Positions 11,324 to 22,157 of a DNA stretch of 64,000 bases are shown in pieces. Within the stretch, counting starts at the first letter, position 1; each line of letters starts with the position of its first letter. The notes under the pieces were generated by a model. It was not told where the DNA came from and did not search any database. It saw nothing but the letters and a program-made list of their open reading frames with translations. Where the stretch lies: contig NC_061116.1 of the NCBI RefSeq assembly GCF_002878395.1, forward strand, positions 118,925,019 through 118,989,018, read 5' to 3'. Both the position numbers and the translations under genes were made by a program. This DNA comes from Capsicum annuum (Eukaryota; Streptophyta; Magnoliopsida; Solanales; Solanaceae).

Positions 11324-12640
11324 ACATATTTATTGCAGGGACATGTGACTTAGTTATCCTTTTCAAATCAGTAAATGTATCTGACATTTGATTCACTAGT
11401 TTCTATAAATGATAATCTTCTAGACCTCATGTTCACATATGAGGGTAAGTACATCAAAATAAGATAATGATGACACTTTCGATGCAATTTCTCTTTTGGG
11501 TTCATGTTTTTCTTTCCCTAATTGCAAAAAATTTATTTTACCAAATCGACAATCTGCAAATCGAGCAGTAAATAAATTTTCTGCAATGGTTTAAGATAGC
11601 AAATTATGGAGGGTGACTCAAATCCAACATATATTCCTAGCCTTCTTTGGAGGGCCATCTTAGTGCACTTTGGTGCTGCTACTGCACATATACAACACAT
11701 TCAAAAATTCGTAGATGATCAATATTTGGCTATGACCAAGTACCTCTGTGACAGAGAGTATTTATTATAATGAGTTGATTTGAGACAACAAGTGATGTTG
11801 CATGCAAGATAGCATAACCCCAAATAGTAGTGGGTAATTAAATTTATAAGTAGTGGTCTTGCTATCAATTGTAAGCGCTAATAAATGACTTAGCAAGGTC
11901 ATTTCAAGTATAAACATAAGCAACATGATGTTCAAATCTTATCCCAACCAATATACAGTAATCATCAAAAGATTGAGATGTAAATTCTCCAGCATTATCA
12001 AGGAGCATCATTTTAATAAGAAAATTTGAAAATTGCACCCTTGAACTGTATTATTTGTGTCAATAATTTTGCAAATGCCAGGTTGTGAGAAGATAATAGG
12101 CACACATTAGACCATTTTGAAGATGCGTCTATTAGGACTATAAAATATCTGAATGACCTACTGAATGGGTGAATAGGTCCACATATCCCCATGTATACGT
12201 TCTAGAAAAAGAAGAAATTCGATGCCAACTTTCAGTAGTGATGACTTAGTTTTCAATTTACCTTGATAAGAAGCAGCACATGAAAATTCATCACTTGCAA
12301 AAATCTTCAGGTTCTTTAACCGGTGCCCAGTCGAATTTTCAATGATTCGTTTCATCATTATTGATCCTGGATGACCTACTTGGTCATGCCAAAACAAAAA
12401 CTTATTTATATCGGTAAACTTCTTATTTATGATAAAGTGTGCTTCAATTGTATCAATTTCTGCATAATATAAGCCAAAAGACAAAGTTGGCAATTTCTCC
12501 AACACATATTTCTGTCTTGAGACATTCTTGATAATGCCAAGATAGTCAATATTCATTTCATTTATTGTCTCAACATGATATCCATTTTGGCGTATATCCT
12601 TAAAACTTAATAAGTTTCTTGGGGATTTAGAAGAGAACAT
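11324..12640 (-). pseudogene. copia GAG-pre-integrase and integrase remnant
   Basis: The longest frame (12640 down to 12158) starts MFSSKSPRNLLSFKDIRQNG and carries the GAG-pre-integrase domain and the integrase zinc-binding region: the phrase FLFWHDQVGHPGSIMMKRII, then FSCAASYQGKL, where the second cysteine of the HHCC set reads serine. It continues into the start of the core (VFLERIHGD-type phrase). From 12158 to 11324 further pieces of the integrase C-terminal region are readable (RRLGIYVGFESPSII near 11610-11660) with shifts and stops. Integrase would insert the element's cDNA. The piece ends exactly at the gypsy A target site. Confidence 0.85.
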
Positions 12641-13189
12641 TGCATCTTATATAACAAGCTTCTTCCTATTAGGCAGAAATATAGTGGATCTTTTGGAGCC
12701 TTCAATTAATTTTGAATTACTAGAGATTGTTGCAACATTCAATTTTTATTTAAGCAAGTAGGAAAAGTATTTTTCAGGTTTAAATATGGCGTGCATTGTT
12801 CCACTATCAATTACATAAATATCCTTATGATTGATCATTGATCCAAATAAAATTTTGGGAGTGTCTTTATATTCTTCAAACTGAAAATATAAACAAAGTA
12901 AACACTATAGTATTACTAGTAAACACCATATTACACAAGATTTATTTATTTATAAGACTATAGAAGTACGATATTAATAGGAATACAAACTAATACAACC
13001 AACAGAAAAGTAAAATGCTTAGATCATTACAAATTCATCGCCGACAGGGTGATTTACATTTCCTTCAGAAAATTCAAAGAAATCTGCAACACCTAAATGC
13101 ATAGGCTCAACATTATACTCAGAGATAAAGTTTGGTTCTTCATTATTATCTACCTTCTTGAGGTATTTTTGACAAAGATTAACTAGGTG

Positions 13190-13560
13190 CCTTGGTGTAC
13201 GATAGGTACGTGACTAGTGTTCTTTTCTGCCACACCAATAGCATCTATTTTCTGTATTTTTCTTTTGCACCACTTTAGGATTTTCATCCTTCTTCTTACA
13301 CTGCTAGTGAGGAAGGTTATTATTCAGTGCAATACGATCACTATAATTGAAATTTCTTCCTCGATCACGACCACAACTTGGGCCAGGACCTTTTTCACGC
13401 TTAGATTGGTGAAAATTTACAACATTTACTTTAGGAAATAAGGTATTACTAGGAGGTCGACTTTCATGATTTTTCATCAAAATATTATTATATTGTTCAG
13501 CAATAAGAAGATGCGAAATTAATTCAGAATACTTTTTAAATTCCATTTCTCGATATTACT
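13190..13560 (-). pseudogene. copia gag C-terminal part with damaged zinc knuckle
   Basis: Minus-strand frames give a basic region (13441 down to 13304, with KREKGPGPSCGRDRGRN) followed by CYWCGRKEH and, four residues later, tyrosine where the fourth ligand (cysteine) belongs. The CCHC knuckle binds the genomic RNA; here the last ligand is lost and a stop lies within the knuckle. A frame starting MEFKKYSELISHLLIAEQYN (13546) is the preceding gag segment. Confidence 0.75.
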
Positions 13561-13825
13561 GTAGGAGCATACTCGAGATAGGGAAGGCGGAGAATGTTTT
13601 CGCTAGCATACTATGATCTGTGATATTTTCTCCGCATAAATTTAACTGTGATTTACTTCAAAATATAACATAGTTATACATGGTTATGTCTTTAAAATCT
13701 TATAATCTCAAATGAGTCCATTCATAATGTGCGTGTGAAAGAATGGCCATCTTCGGATGGCCATGTCTATCTTTTAAATTATTCTACAGAAAAAGTGGAT
13801 CCTTAACAATGAGATATTCCATTTT

Positions 13826-14014
13826 TCAGCCCTCGTCGAGGTGATGACTGAGAAATATCATGACTTTGGCACTATCTTGATTAGATGCCTGATTTTTATC
13901 CTTGCTGGTGTCTGCCAGGTCCATCGTATATAAATAAATTTTGGCATCAAGTGCCCAAGATAGGTAGGTTTTGCCCGATATATCTAGGGCATCACGTTTA
14001 GATAGGTTCATCAT
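13826..14014 (-). pseudogene. copia gag N-terminus
   Basis: A 62-residue frame starting at 14014 with MMNLSKRDALDISGKTYLSW, the conserved opening of gag in many plant copia elements, including ALDAKIYL and ASNQDSAKVMIFLSHHLDEG. It begins about 60 bp downstream of the primer site, as expected. Gag between 13826 and 13560 is frame-shifted. Confidence 0.85.
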
Positions 14015-14076
14015 TATTATAAGAAAAATAAGTTCTTACCTTTATTGCCTGTGTTTACTCGAGGTGGTAAAGATTC

Positions 14077-14088
14077 GTACTGATAACG
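14077..14088 (-). promoter_or_regulatory. copia primer binding site
   Basis: On the minus strand CGTTATCAGTAC follows the LTR end directly. It resembles the TTATCAGCACGA site typical of many plant copia elements, with one apparent change. Confidence 0.7.
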
Positions 14089-14357
14089 TGTTATAAATAG
14101 TACAAGTATTAAACTAAAAGCTAATGAAAACAAGTAAAAGAGAGAATGGAGTAATATATTTCATTCACTATTGTATATATAGTTATCAATACAAAGGAGA
14201 GACGGGCCATACATATTGGCCACAAGTACTTGGCAACCAAGTTGCCGTACTTGGGCATTAAGTAGCTGCTTCAACATTTTGGCTACTCGGGAACAAAGAA
14301 ATGGACAACCAATTACATAACAGTTACATTGTTTATCATTTATAAGTTATCTCAACA
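14089..14357 (-). repeat. copia 5' LTR (269 bp)
   Basis: On the minus strand it runs from TGTTGAGATAAC (14357) to TTTATAACA (14089), with TG...CA ends, an internal TATATATAC-like box (complement of about 14175) and the primer site next to it. No second copy is present at the other end, so the boundaries rest on the terminal motifs and the primer site. Confidence 0.75.
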
Positions 14358-14623
14358 AGCCAGCAATCCACTTACATGAACAACGTTTTCGTAAATCACA
14401 ATTGCAAAAGGTAAATTAGAGATGCAAAGAAAGATGAAATAACATAATTCAGGAACTAATTAACCTTTTGTGACATATAAGTGACAACTAGAAGTTGTAG
14501 CTAAGTTTGTCAACTTGAGTCCTAAGATTATTAGTTGAAGAAATATTGTTATCTATGACTCAAATTAAAGTTTGCATATTTATGCACGAGACAAATAGTT
14601 TTTAGTATCAAGTACGAGTTTGA
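14358..14623. other. Unclassified flank between copia LTR and MULE
   Basis: About 270 bp of AT-rich sequence with no frame, repeat or motif that I can assign. It should continue at 16326 if the MULE at 14633-16316 is removed. Confidence 0.4.
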
Positions 14624-14632
14624 TTAAAAAAG
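14624..14632. repeat. Left target-site duplication of the MULE
   Basis: TTAAAAAAG here against TTAAAAAAA at 16317-16325, one mismatch in nine. Nine bases is the Mutator-superfamily length. The low complexity of the target weakens this evidence. Confidence 0.6.
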
Positions 14633-14922
14633 GGTAACTTACATAAATCCCTGAATCTTTAAGTGATATTATGTTTTATCCCAACTATTTGGTTAATTAC
14701 ATCTTATGCTGATTTTTTGAAATCGTGATACATATGTTACAAGGTTATACATATAAAAAGTGATACATTTAAAACTAACTAGATATTTATTTAAGGAAGT
14801 AACAAATTTTCTTTTATTCAGTGGAGCAAATCACGCACAATCAGTTACACAATGAATTAATGAGATTCACAAAATCAACAATACCCCCAATCAACTTTCA
14901 AATTTCAAGCAAATAAATCGAG

Positions 14923-15243
14923 TCAAATTAAGTTTCTTCCTTCTTCCGTACGATACATTTGGTCAAAGTTTCCCATCGAACTCATCGGTATCAGGTAATT
15001 TGTCGGGCACAACAAAAATATTTTGCCATCGGAGAAATGGAAGTAACCGTCGGAACACTCATATGAACGTTTCACCTGAAACACCGAAACACCGATGTTG
15101 CTACCACTTCCGTCTGTCGTTACCACTTTCGCCCACTTGATACACCGATGCTGAAATCGATAACATCTGATCGTTGACACTGATTCTGGTAAGTCTGACG
15201 TAGAAGTAAGTACTCCTTCTCGAGTTACGTAGCAATGGGGCAC
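14923..15243 (-). pseudogene. Possible captured gene fragment inside the MULE
   Basis: A 106-codon minus-strand frame without a normal start: the first codon of the open stretch is GTG and a TGA lies immediately upstream. It reads through phrases such as CIKWAKVVTTDGSGSN, VSVFQVKRSYECSDGYFHF and NFDQMYRTEEGR. It contains six cysteines. I do not recognise the family and assign no function. It is not low-complexity and its base composition differs from the AT-rich flanks, which is why I keep it. It could be an exon piece from a host gene or a chance frame. Confidence 0.4.
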
Positions 15244-15539
15244 TCACAGAGTTGCATACTAGTATGATGTCATCGACGGAAGTGAATGAAGAAGAGAAGG
15301 ACGAGAAGAGGAATTATTATTTGAATACGTGCTACATATGAATATTTGAATTATTATTTGGCGGCGGAGGATTACTATGTGATACATCTAAAATATGTTT
15401 GATATATTTAGTTGTATTTCTATGATTTTTATATGATTCATATTAAATGTTTATGAAAGTTCTGTGATTCATATTAATATTGTCTACATTAGTTTAAGAG
15501 GTTATCTGTTATATTATTGATATATTTTTATAGTTGAAA

Positions 15540-15810
15540 GAAATGTATGTATCACCAATAATCTGACCGCAAATGTATCACTCATACATTGTCAATACAA
15601 ATATATCACCAATAATCTATCAATAAAATGTATCACCCATACACTGTCAACAAATGTATCACCCATATACTGATAACTAAAGTATCATTCATATGAATTT
15701 CCGTTACACTGTGAAAATGTATCCAGAAAATTAATTTTTTTATATGTGTACCAATCCGATTAACAAAAAGATATGTATCACCTATATGTATCACCTACAA
15801 TTTCATATTA
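15540..15810. repeat. Degenerate TGTATCACC/CATACA-type repeats
   Basis: The phrase TGTATCAC(C/T) or a near variant recurs about every 20-45 bp (for example 15545, 15575, 15637, 15655, 15774, 15787), often followed by CATACACTG and a gap. It lies within the MULE, in its right half. No coding frame. Confidence 0.6.
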
Positions 15811-16325
15811 ATATTAACTTAAACATGTATGAATAACTATATAAATTTATATATGTATCAATCGATTTAAAAAAAAAAAATGGGAGAGATTTTAAGGGAG
15901 GAAATTGTGAAAAAAAAATAATAGTTGCATGCTTTAATAAAGGATAGCAAATCAGGAAGGAAGAACCTTGATTTACTATAATGATGCGATCAATTCCAAT
16001 TTGGTGTTGTCCATTTAGTGATTTTCATGTTTGGACTTTGAATGTTGGAAATTTTACAAGATGACATTTTATTGTAAATACTTATTTTTTAAAAAATTTA
16101 AAAATATGTGTATAATTTGAGAGAGATTTTAGGGAAGGTAATTTTTGGAAAAAAAAATATCTTGCATGAGTTAATGGTGGAGTAAAAATAGGATGTGGAA
16201 TTTTGTTGATATGTATCAAGAGAAAAGTTGAAAACCGGGATTTAATATAATTTTTTCAAAAATAAGGGATATTGGGTAACATAATCTCTTAAGTTTAAGA
16301 TTTGTGTAATTTATCCTTAAAAAAA

Positions 16326-17259
16326 TGTTTGTTGAGGTCCGATTGGTACAAGCATAGTTAGCGTGTGTCATATTAGGATGGGCTTCAACATATGGATGAA
16401 ATCTAGGAGTCCGAAGAAAGTTACGGAACAATAAAGGAACAAGGCTAGAGGTGATCGAGATGCCAATTGAGCAATCAAAAAGGGCCCTTGTGGATTATTT
16501 TCTAAAGTAGCCACTTTTGAGCCATTTTTGTAATATGTTATTATTGAAAAGACAATAACTATAAATAGTGGACTTTTCTTTATTTCAATTTCCGCATCAT
16601 TTATTCTAGTTTCCAAATAGGATCGTTTTCAAAGTTTTCCCACTAAAAAATGTATTGCCACAATATCTTAAGCATCAATTTACTATACAAAAATAAAGCT
16701 ATTAGTCACAAATTACATTTTATCATTTCGTCAATGAGTTGGCCCCAATTTTTGTAGTACTAGTTCATCACGTGTATGCTGAATTATATAGTGTATGATT
16801 TTATGAAATAATAATAATTAATATTATTGAATTAATTTTTAAATAAATAATTATGAATGAAAGAATAAAGTATAAATTTCTATGACGAGCAATGTGAATC
16901 ATCATACAAAGCCTTATTTATTGAGAATAAAGAACTTAACATGTAAAAGCTTTAATCAACTATCCAGTATCAATAAACTATATTAGGTCCTTTACCAGTA
17001 TTATAGGATAGAGATCACCAAAATGGTGCAAAGATATTTTCTTATGAAACTCATAGCAAAAGAAGGAAGCTATCCATATTTACATCATCAATGTCTACTA
17101 CTAGAAAATATATGGCGGAGGAATTTCAAAATGACAAATACATTAGGCAATCAAAAAATATACTTTTATAGTAACCAAATAGAAAATGCAAAATTTCTGA
17201 AAATCCCACTAAAACCTCTTTAAACCTCATGTTATCCTGATACAATCCTTTTTTAACTG
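16326..17259. other. Unclassified AT-rich stretch, possibly an old LTR
   Basis: No gene is visible. An ACTATAAATAGTGG TATA-like box at 16558-16571, followed by CTTTATTTCAATTTCCGC, resembles the promoter region of a plus-strand LTR. Neither LTR end nor a partner copy is found. Small frames here have no features. Confidence 0.35.
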
Positions 17260-18450
17260 GTATAAGTAGCCGAAAAGAGATTAAATAATAAGATATCAGG
17301 CGAACTAAACTTCACTTTGATCAAGCACCCAAAAAGAAAAAGAAAGGGTGGGAATAGGGTGGGGATGATGGGTGGGTAGGTGGGCCACTAGGGATACTGT
17401 GGTCATTAGAAATTTGAAGGGAAAAGGATATGGGCTGGCCATTTTTTAAAAAATGGCCATAATTTGAAAAGGTGGACAACTGTAGCCAGTCGGCTATTTT
17501 TAATTCATTTTTTTAGCCATGTGGCCCAATTTTTAATTCCTTTTTCTAGCCATTTGGCCCAATTGGGCTCATTCAGTTTCTATACTCAATTGATACACTT
17601 TTATACCGAATTAATACACTTTTATACTATATTGATAAACTTTTTTAAAAAAGAGAAAGGAAATTTTATGCAATCACATGCAGTCCCTATACCCAATTGA
17701 TACTCTTTTATGCCATATTAATACACTTTTATACTACACTGATACACTTGTTGTGTCCATATATTCAATTGATACTCTCTTATACTAGATTGATACATTT
17801 TTAGAATGCATGTAGAAACTATATATAGTCATATAAAATCTGTATCTAAATAATAATTATAGTTAAAAATTATATAGAATGCGTATAAAAATGCTATAAT
17901 TATTTATAGAATATGTATATATATAGAAACTGTAGCATTATTATAAATATATATCTTTAACAATTGTATTATATTAAAAGTATATGGTATTGTATTTTAT
18001 TGTATAAATAAGTAAAACTAAACAAGACAAATAGTATGTTATTTTAATAATGTTGGTGAATGCAAAATAATCTAAAAAAAAAAAAAGCAATTACTCAATT
18101 GTTTAAAAAGAATAAAAATGAGTAGAATCTTTAAAAAAGAAAAGGAGTAAAAAAAACATTAATACAAGCGCTCACATAAAAACAAAAGAGAAGTGGAATT
18201 CTCCCTTGCTAAAAAAATAAAAGAAAACAAAATTCAACATGGAATCCTTAAAAAATAAATACACAACATATATTATGAAGTACCAAAACAATGACCATTC
18301 GGTTGGAATTAGTTTCCCGGGTGGCTGTTTATGGGGGTTTAGAATTTAGGTGCTAGTTTTGTGAAATTATTTCAATTTTAGGTGTTATTTTTGTCCCTTC
18401 TCCAAATTTAAATGACCCAACTTGGGCCTAAATATCCCTAAAGACACTGT
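17260..18450. repeat. MULE/MITE-like fragment with perfect 24 bp palindrome
   Basis: A perfect 24 bp palindrome at 17436-17459 (TGGCCA outside, T and A runs inside) lies in a region with phrases TAGGGATAC...AAATTTGAAGGGA (17390-17420). The complement of 18385-18435 has a similar TAGGGATATTT...AAATTTGGAGAAGGGA. This suggests inverted ends of a MULE-like element about 1 kb long, but I see no target duplication and the match is weak. TGATACACTTTTATAC phrases recur at 17590-17790. Confidence 0.35.
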
Positions 18451-19500
18451 TAAGCCCAACATAATAAGGAAAAACTAATGATCAAACTTCCTCTCCCGCC
18501 TCTCTCAGTCTCGTTCTTTCTCGCCTTTCTCTTTCTCTCTCGTTGCTCTCCCCCTCTCTCTTCTCTCTCTTTCTCTCTCTCCTTCTCTCTATCTCTCCCA
18601 TGTGTATTGAGAAAAATTCTATAATCTATATAGATATTGTATTAAAGATGAAGATGAAATGTATACGTATAGTGCATTGACAATATACATACATACATAC
18701 ATACATATGTACATATATATATTATATTAAAAGTGAAAATGAAGTATATATTTAAATCTAGGGATGAAAATATGAAAAAAGGACATCCAATGGCCATTTT
18801 GAGACAAATGAACAATGTTTGACTAATTTATCAAACTATGATCAGTCGGCGGAACTATTGCCATTCAATGGCCATTGAGCTACTTAGGCCTTCATTTTCC
18901 TTCTTCGGCAATCATTTTTTTCTTGTTTCACTAAAATATTTTTGGGGCTAAGAAAATTGACTTTTTAAAATAATTAAATATAATTGTATAGAAACTGTAT
19001 AATTATCATATAGAATATGTATATATATAAAATATAAATAAAAACTATATAGAATGTGTTTAGAAATTTTATATTTGTTGTATAACAATAATTTTAGCTA
19101 AAAGTTGTATATAATATGAATATAAACAGTATGATTATTGTATAGACTACATATAGAAACTGTCCATGTATTGTATAGAATATGGTTTTGTATATGATGT
19201 GTATCAAATTGTATAAATATTATATATAATATTTATTTGGATAACTATTACAGCTAAAGGTTGTATATAATGTGAATAGAAAATTTATAATATTGTATAA
19301 ACTATGTATCCGTATAGGATGTGTATAGAAATTGTATCGCTGTATAGAATATGTATCTGAATAATCATTTTAACTAAAGATTGTATAGGATATGTATAGA
19401 AACTGTACAAATATTGATATGATTTGTTATAAGTTGTATCATTGTTTGTATAAAATATGTATATATGTACATGGTATCAAATATGCATTGACACATTCTT
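17800..19500. repeat. Degenerate AT-rich TGTATAGAA-type repeats
   Basis: Two blocks (about 17800-17960 and 18975-19480) are built from variations on TGTATAGAA, ATATGTATAGAAACTGTATA and similar phrases at irregular spacing. They are separated by other sequence. No coding frame; the class is unknown. Confidence 0.5.
18488..18600. repeat. CT-rich low-complexity tract
   Basis: A nearly pure pyrimidine run of CTCT and CTTT units. Not a gene. Confidence 0.8.
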
Positions 19501-20226
19501 ATTAAATGTATATGAAAATAAATCTTTTATATAATAATTATACAATTTCTATAATTTTTGATTGTTTTTTATTTTGGCAGATTTTTTTTTTTTTTTTGTA
19601 AAAATAAAATTGTTCTTTTAAATAAAGGAGAAAAAAAAGTAAAGCAATGACAAAAAAATAAAAAGAAAAAATAAGCATGTGCCAATCAAAAAGTAACAAA
19701 GTAATAAAAAAAGTCATGTGTCGGCGCACACATCAGAGATTGACATCTGTCATATGATTGCAATATGAAAATGCAATTTCTTAAGCTATTTTGATGGAAT
19801 TTGTTTTGGTCGACATGCCATTACTGTCATTTTCTCTCTATATATAGATATAAATTCTATAAAAAGTAAATATAAAGTGTATATGAAAAGTTTACTACTA
19901 AATATCTATAAATTTATTACACAAATTATACAAAAAAAGAACAAGCTTGAAGAATTACAGTAACGTTACTTTTATTCTATTCCAACTATCTCCATGTTAT
20001 TGTGGCAAAAATAAGGGCCACAAAATTATTGATTATCAAAAAAATGAAGAGAAGCAATTATAAAAGTAGAAAATAATGCTGTTATTAAAAAGAAGAGCAG
20101 GCAAAAAAAAAAAAAAAAAGAAACTGACGAAAAAATGAAAGAAGAAAGCAATAAAAAAGCAATAAAAAAAAAAAAAGTAGAAAGAAGATAAACAGTGAAA
20201 AAGTAAAAGAAAGGCTACAATATAGT
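19500..20226. other. A/T homopolymer-rich spacer
   Basis: Poly-T (about 19579-19597) and poly-A runs (about 20104-20119, 20165-20176) dominate. Long Phe-rich frames here are simply the complement of poly-A. No gene seen. Confidence 0.6.
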
Positions 20227-20878
20227 TAGGGCTAGGCATAAATCAAATCAAAATTTAATTTTGATTTTGATTTTTTGATTTTTCAAATTAATTTCGGTTT
20301 CAAATTTTAGAAATTCGGTTAAACAGTGTAGTTTTCAATTTTTCCAAAAAACAATTAGGTTAAATTGAAAAACCAAGATTATATAAATAATATACATATA
20401 TATATATATATATATATATTTATTATTATATATATATTCAGTATAAATATAATGTATAATAAGTAACCCAAATCGCCAAATGTCTTACGAGTTATGAGTT
20501 ATGTCCCTCCCTAACCTAAGTGTTTATTTCAACACTAGTTGTTGACTTATTTTGGGCATTCAGCAACGCTTCGAGGAGACGAGACAACAAATGTCGAGTT
20601 TTCGACTGCAGTTATATATTATGTTAAACTTATGGTTATTTCATTTCATTTCATGCGTATTGAGTTATTTATATTTGGAATGAAAATAGGTTTGAAAAAG
20701 TCATTTTCTAGAAAAATTACCAATTTTAAATGTCAGTCATGACAAAGAAAGGTTCACTCCTTTAATCTTCAAAATCGAAATAAAAGTCCCAAATAACCGA
20801 ACCGAATTTATAAAAATCAAACCAAATTAAATTTATTTCGATTTGATTACTGTTGTTTATTTGTATCTTTCCTCCTTA
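20227..20878. mobile_element. hAT-type non-autonomous element, copy 1 (degraded right end)
   Basis: Collinear with the better-preserved copy at 62516-63235. Shared blocks are the left end (TAGGGCTAGGCAT versus TAAGGTTGGGTAT), TTAGAAATTCGGTTAAAC, a TA microsatellite (20395-20420), AAGGAGACGAGACAA-type phrase, and TATTATGTTAAACTTATGG. The right end CCACCCTTA is not clearly preserved and no 8 bp duplication is visible, so the right boundary is approximate. Confidence 0.75.
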
Positions 20879-20894
20879 GATTTATGAGCAAGTG

Positions 20895-21458
20895 TGTCAT
20901 GACCCGAACCAGGGCCCTGGCCGTGACGGACATCCCGAACCATGAAGGCCCAAGAGCCCTTCTAACTTGTAATCAAATACACCATTCATATATAAATAAT
21001 AAATGCAGAAATAAAATCTTCTACGGAAACATTGTCATAATCTAAATTTAGTTTAACAATGAGGAATAAAATCCAATATCAACTAAACACTGTCTAAAAA
21101 CCATCTGGAAAATCTCTACTACAAAAATTTAGCTAGGAAAAACTTTGGGGCATTACAATATCCCCCCCTTGGGAATATTCGTCCCCGAATGTTGACGCGG
21201 GACACAGACAAGCATAATTTCAAACATACTAAAGCATATAAAGAATAAGGCAAGGATTGTACCTTCTATTTCATTATCTATTAGATAAAAAAGGTTTGGG
21301 TATCTTTCTATCATGTCAACTTCTTATTCCCAAGTTGCTTCTTCAATTTTCTAATTTCTCCACAACACTTTAACTAAGGCTATCTCTTTGTTCCTCAATC
21401 TTCTAACTTGGCGATCCAAAATTTCTACAGGCTCTTCTTCATAGGATAAGGAGTCTGT
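20895..21458 (-). mobile_element. Inverted 3' end of a gypsy B copy with internally deleted LTR
   Basis: On the minus strand this reads chromodomain end (21458 to about 21200), purine tract (21158-21171), and an LTR of only 263 bp (21157-20895). It is the reverse complement of parts of 24840-25188 and 27047-27275. The LTR keeps about the first 39 and last 220 bp and lacks the middle 1.86 kb. It abuts gypsy B pol in the opposite orientation at about 21459, so together they form a long inverted repeat around gypsy B. Confidence 0.88.
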
Positions 21459-21599
21459 TTGGGCATATTCGTATGTTATTCATGTGGTCAGTAGGGTTAC
21501 TTTCAGAGGGATTGTCCATCTACTAGAAGGAATGTTGGTGGTGCAAAATCTTAGGGAAATTCCTCCGTACCACCACTACCTCAGAATGGCACCACATCA

Positions 21600-22157
21600 G
21601 CTGCCGGGAGTGGTCGCAACCGGTTATATGCTTTGACTAACCGCCAGGAGGCGGAAGCCTCACTAGATGTTGTCACCGATACTTTACAAATCTTTTGCCA
21701 TAATGTATATGTGTTGCTTGATCCCGGGTCAACCTTATCTTATGTAACCCTGTATGTGGTTGTTGGTTTTGGGTTTGAACCCGATGTGATTTCTAAAGCT
21801 TTCTCTGTCTCTACTCCGGTGGGTGATTCTATTGTGGCTAGGAAGGTATATAAAAATTGTGTTGTGTCTATTCTTAGTAGGGATACGGTGGCATACCTCG
21901 TAGAACTTGATATGGTTGCTTTTGATGCTATCCTAGGGATGGACTGGCTCCATCAGTGTTATGCCACACTAGACTGTAGAACCCAAAAGGTTACCTTTTC
22001 TTTTCCAAATGAGCCAACAATAGAGTGGGAAGGACACTTTTTAGCACCTAGAGGGCACTTCATATCTTATCTCAGAGCCCGTAAACTTATTTTCATGGTT
22101 TGCTTGTATCATCTTATTCGGGTTAAAGATTCTATTGCCGAAAGTCTTCCTCTTTAG
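21600..22157 (+). pseudogene. gypsy B aspartic protease and linker to RT
   Basis: The open frame 21633-22157 (174 codons) is the best preserved reading frame of this element. It starts NRQEAEASLDVVTDTLQIF, holds the catalytic box LLDPGSTLSYVT (DPG in place of the commoner DSG/DTG, usual for this gypsy lineage), and ends its core with ELDMVAFDAILGMDWLHQCY. The tail RGHFISYLRARKL...CLYHLIRVKDS is the linker to RT. It stops with TAG at 22155, before the RT start. The protease would process the polyprotein. Confidence 0.88.

Larger units (their letters stand above)
880..14357 (-). mobile_element. Ty1/copia retrotransposon, truncated, split by gypsy A
   Basis: Reading the minus strand from 14357 down, the order is 5' LTR, primer binding site, gag start, CCHC region, GAG-pre-integrase, integrase, then (after the gypsy A insertion at 2248-11318) the hinge, reverse transcriptase and the start of RNase H. 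This is the copia order, with integrase before RT. Coding sequence resumes directly across the insertion: the integrase tail ends at 11324 and continues at 2242. Without the insertion, about 4.4 kb of copia sequence remains. The 3' end and 3' LTR are missing; the copy breaks off at about 880. All frames carry stops, so it is dead. Confidence 0.88.
14633..16316. mobile_element. Mutator-like element carrying a gene-like island
   Basis: The two ends are imperfect inverted repeats of at least 45-50 bp: 14633 begins GGTAACTTACATAAATCCC and the complement of 16316 begins GGATAAATTACACAAATCTT, followed on both sides by matching phrases (TTATGTTTTATCCC and TTATGTTACCCAATATCCC). A near-exact 9 bp duplication flanks them. 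No MURA-like transposase frame is seen. Inside, 14923-15300 is clearly richer in C and G than its surroundings and carries a 106-codon open frame. The layout is that of a Pack-MULE, a non-autonomous Mutator-like element that has picked up gene sequence; that reading is inference. Confidence 0.7.

Noticed and set aside
10964..11391. 104- and 137-codon plus-strand frames rich in Ile/Tyr and Trp/Gly
   Set aside because: They lie in the 3' LTR of gypsy A across a TA microsatellite and run over the LTR end into copia sequence.
15761..15820. A CRISPR-like array from the regular TGTATCAC repeats
   Set aside because: Repeats are short, degenerate and irregularly spaced; plant nuclear context; no cas genes.
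20036..20239. Phe-rich 67-codon minus-strand frame resembling a membrane protein
   Set aside because: It is the complement of poly-A and AAAG low-complexity sequence.
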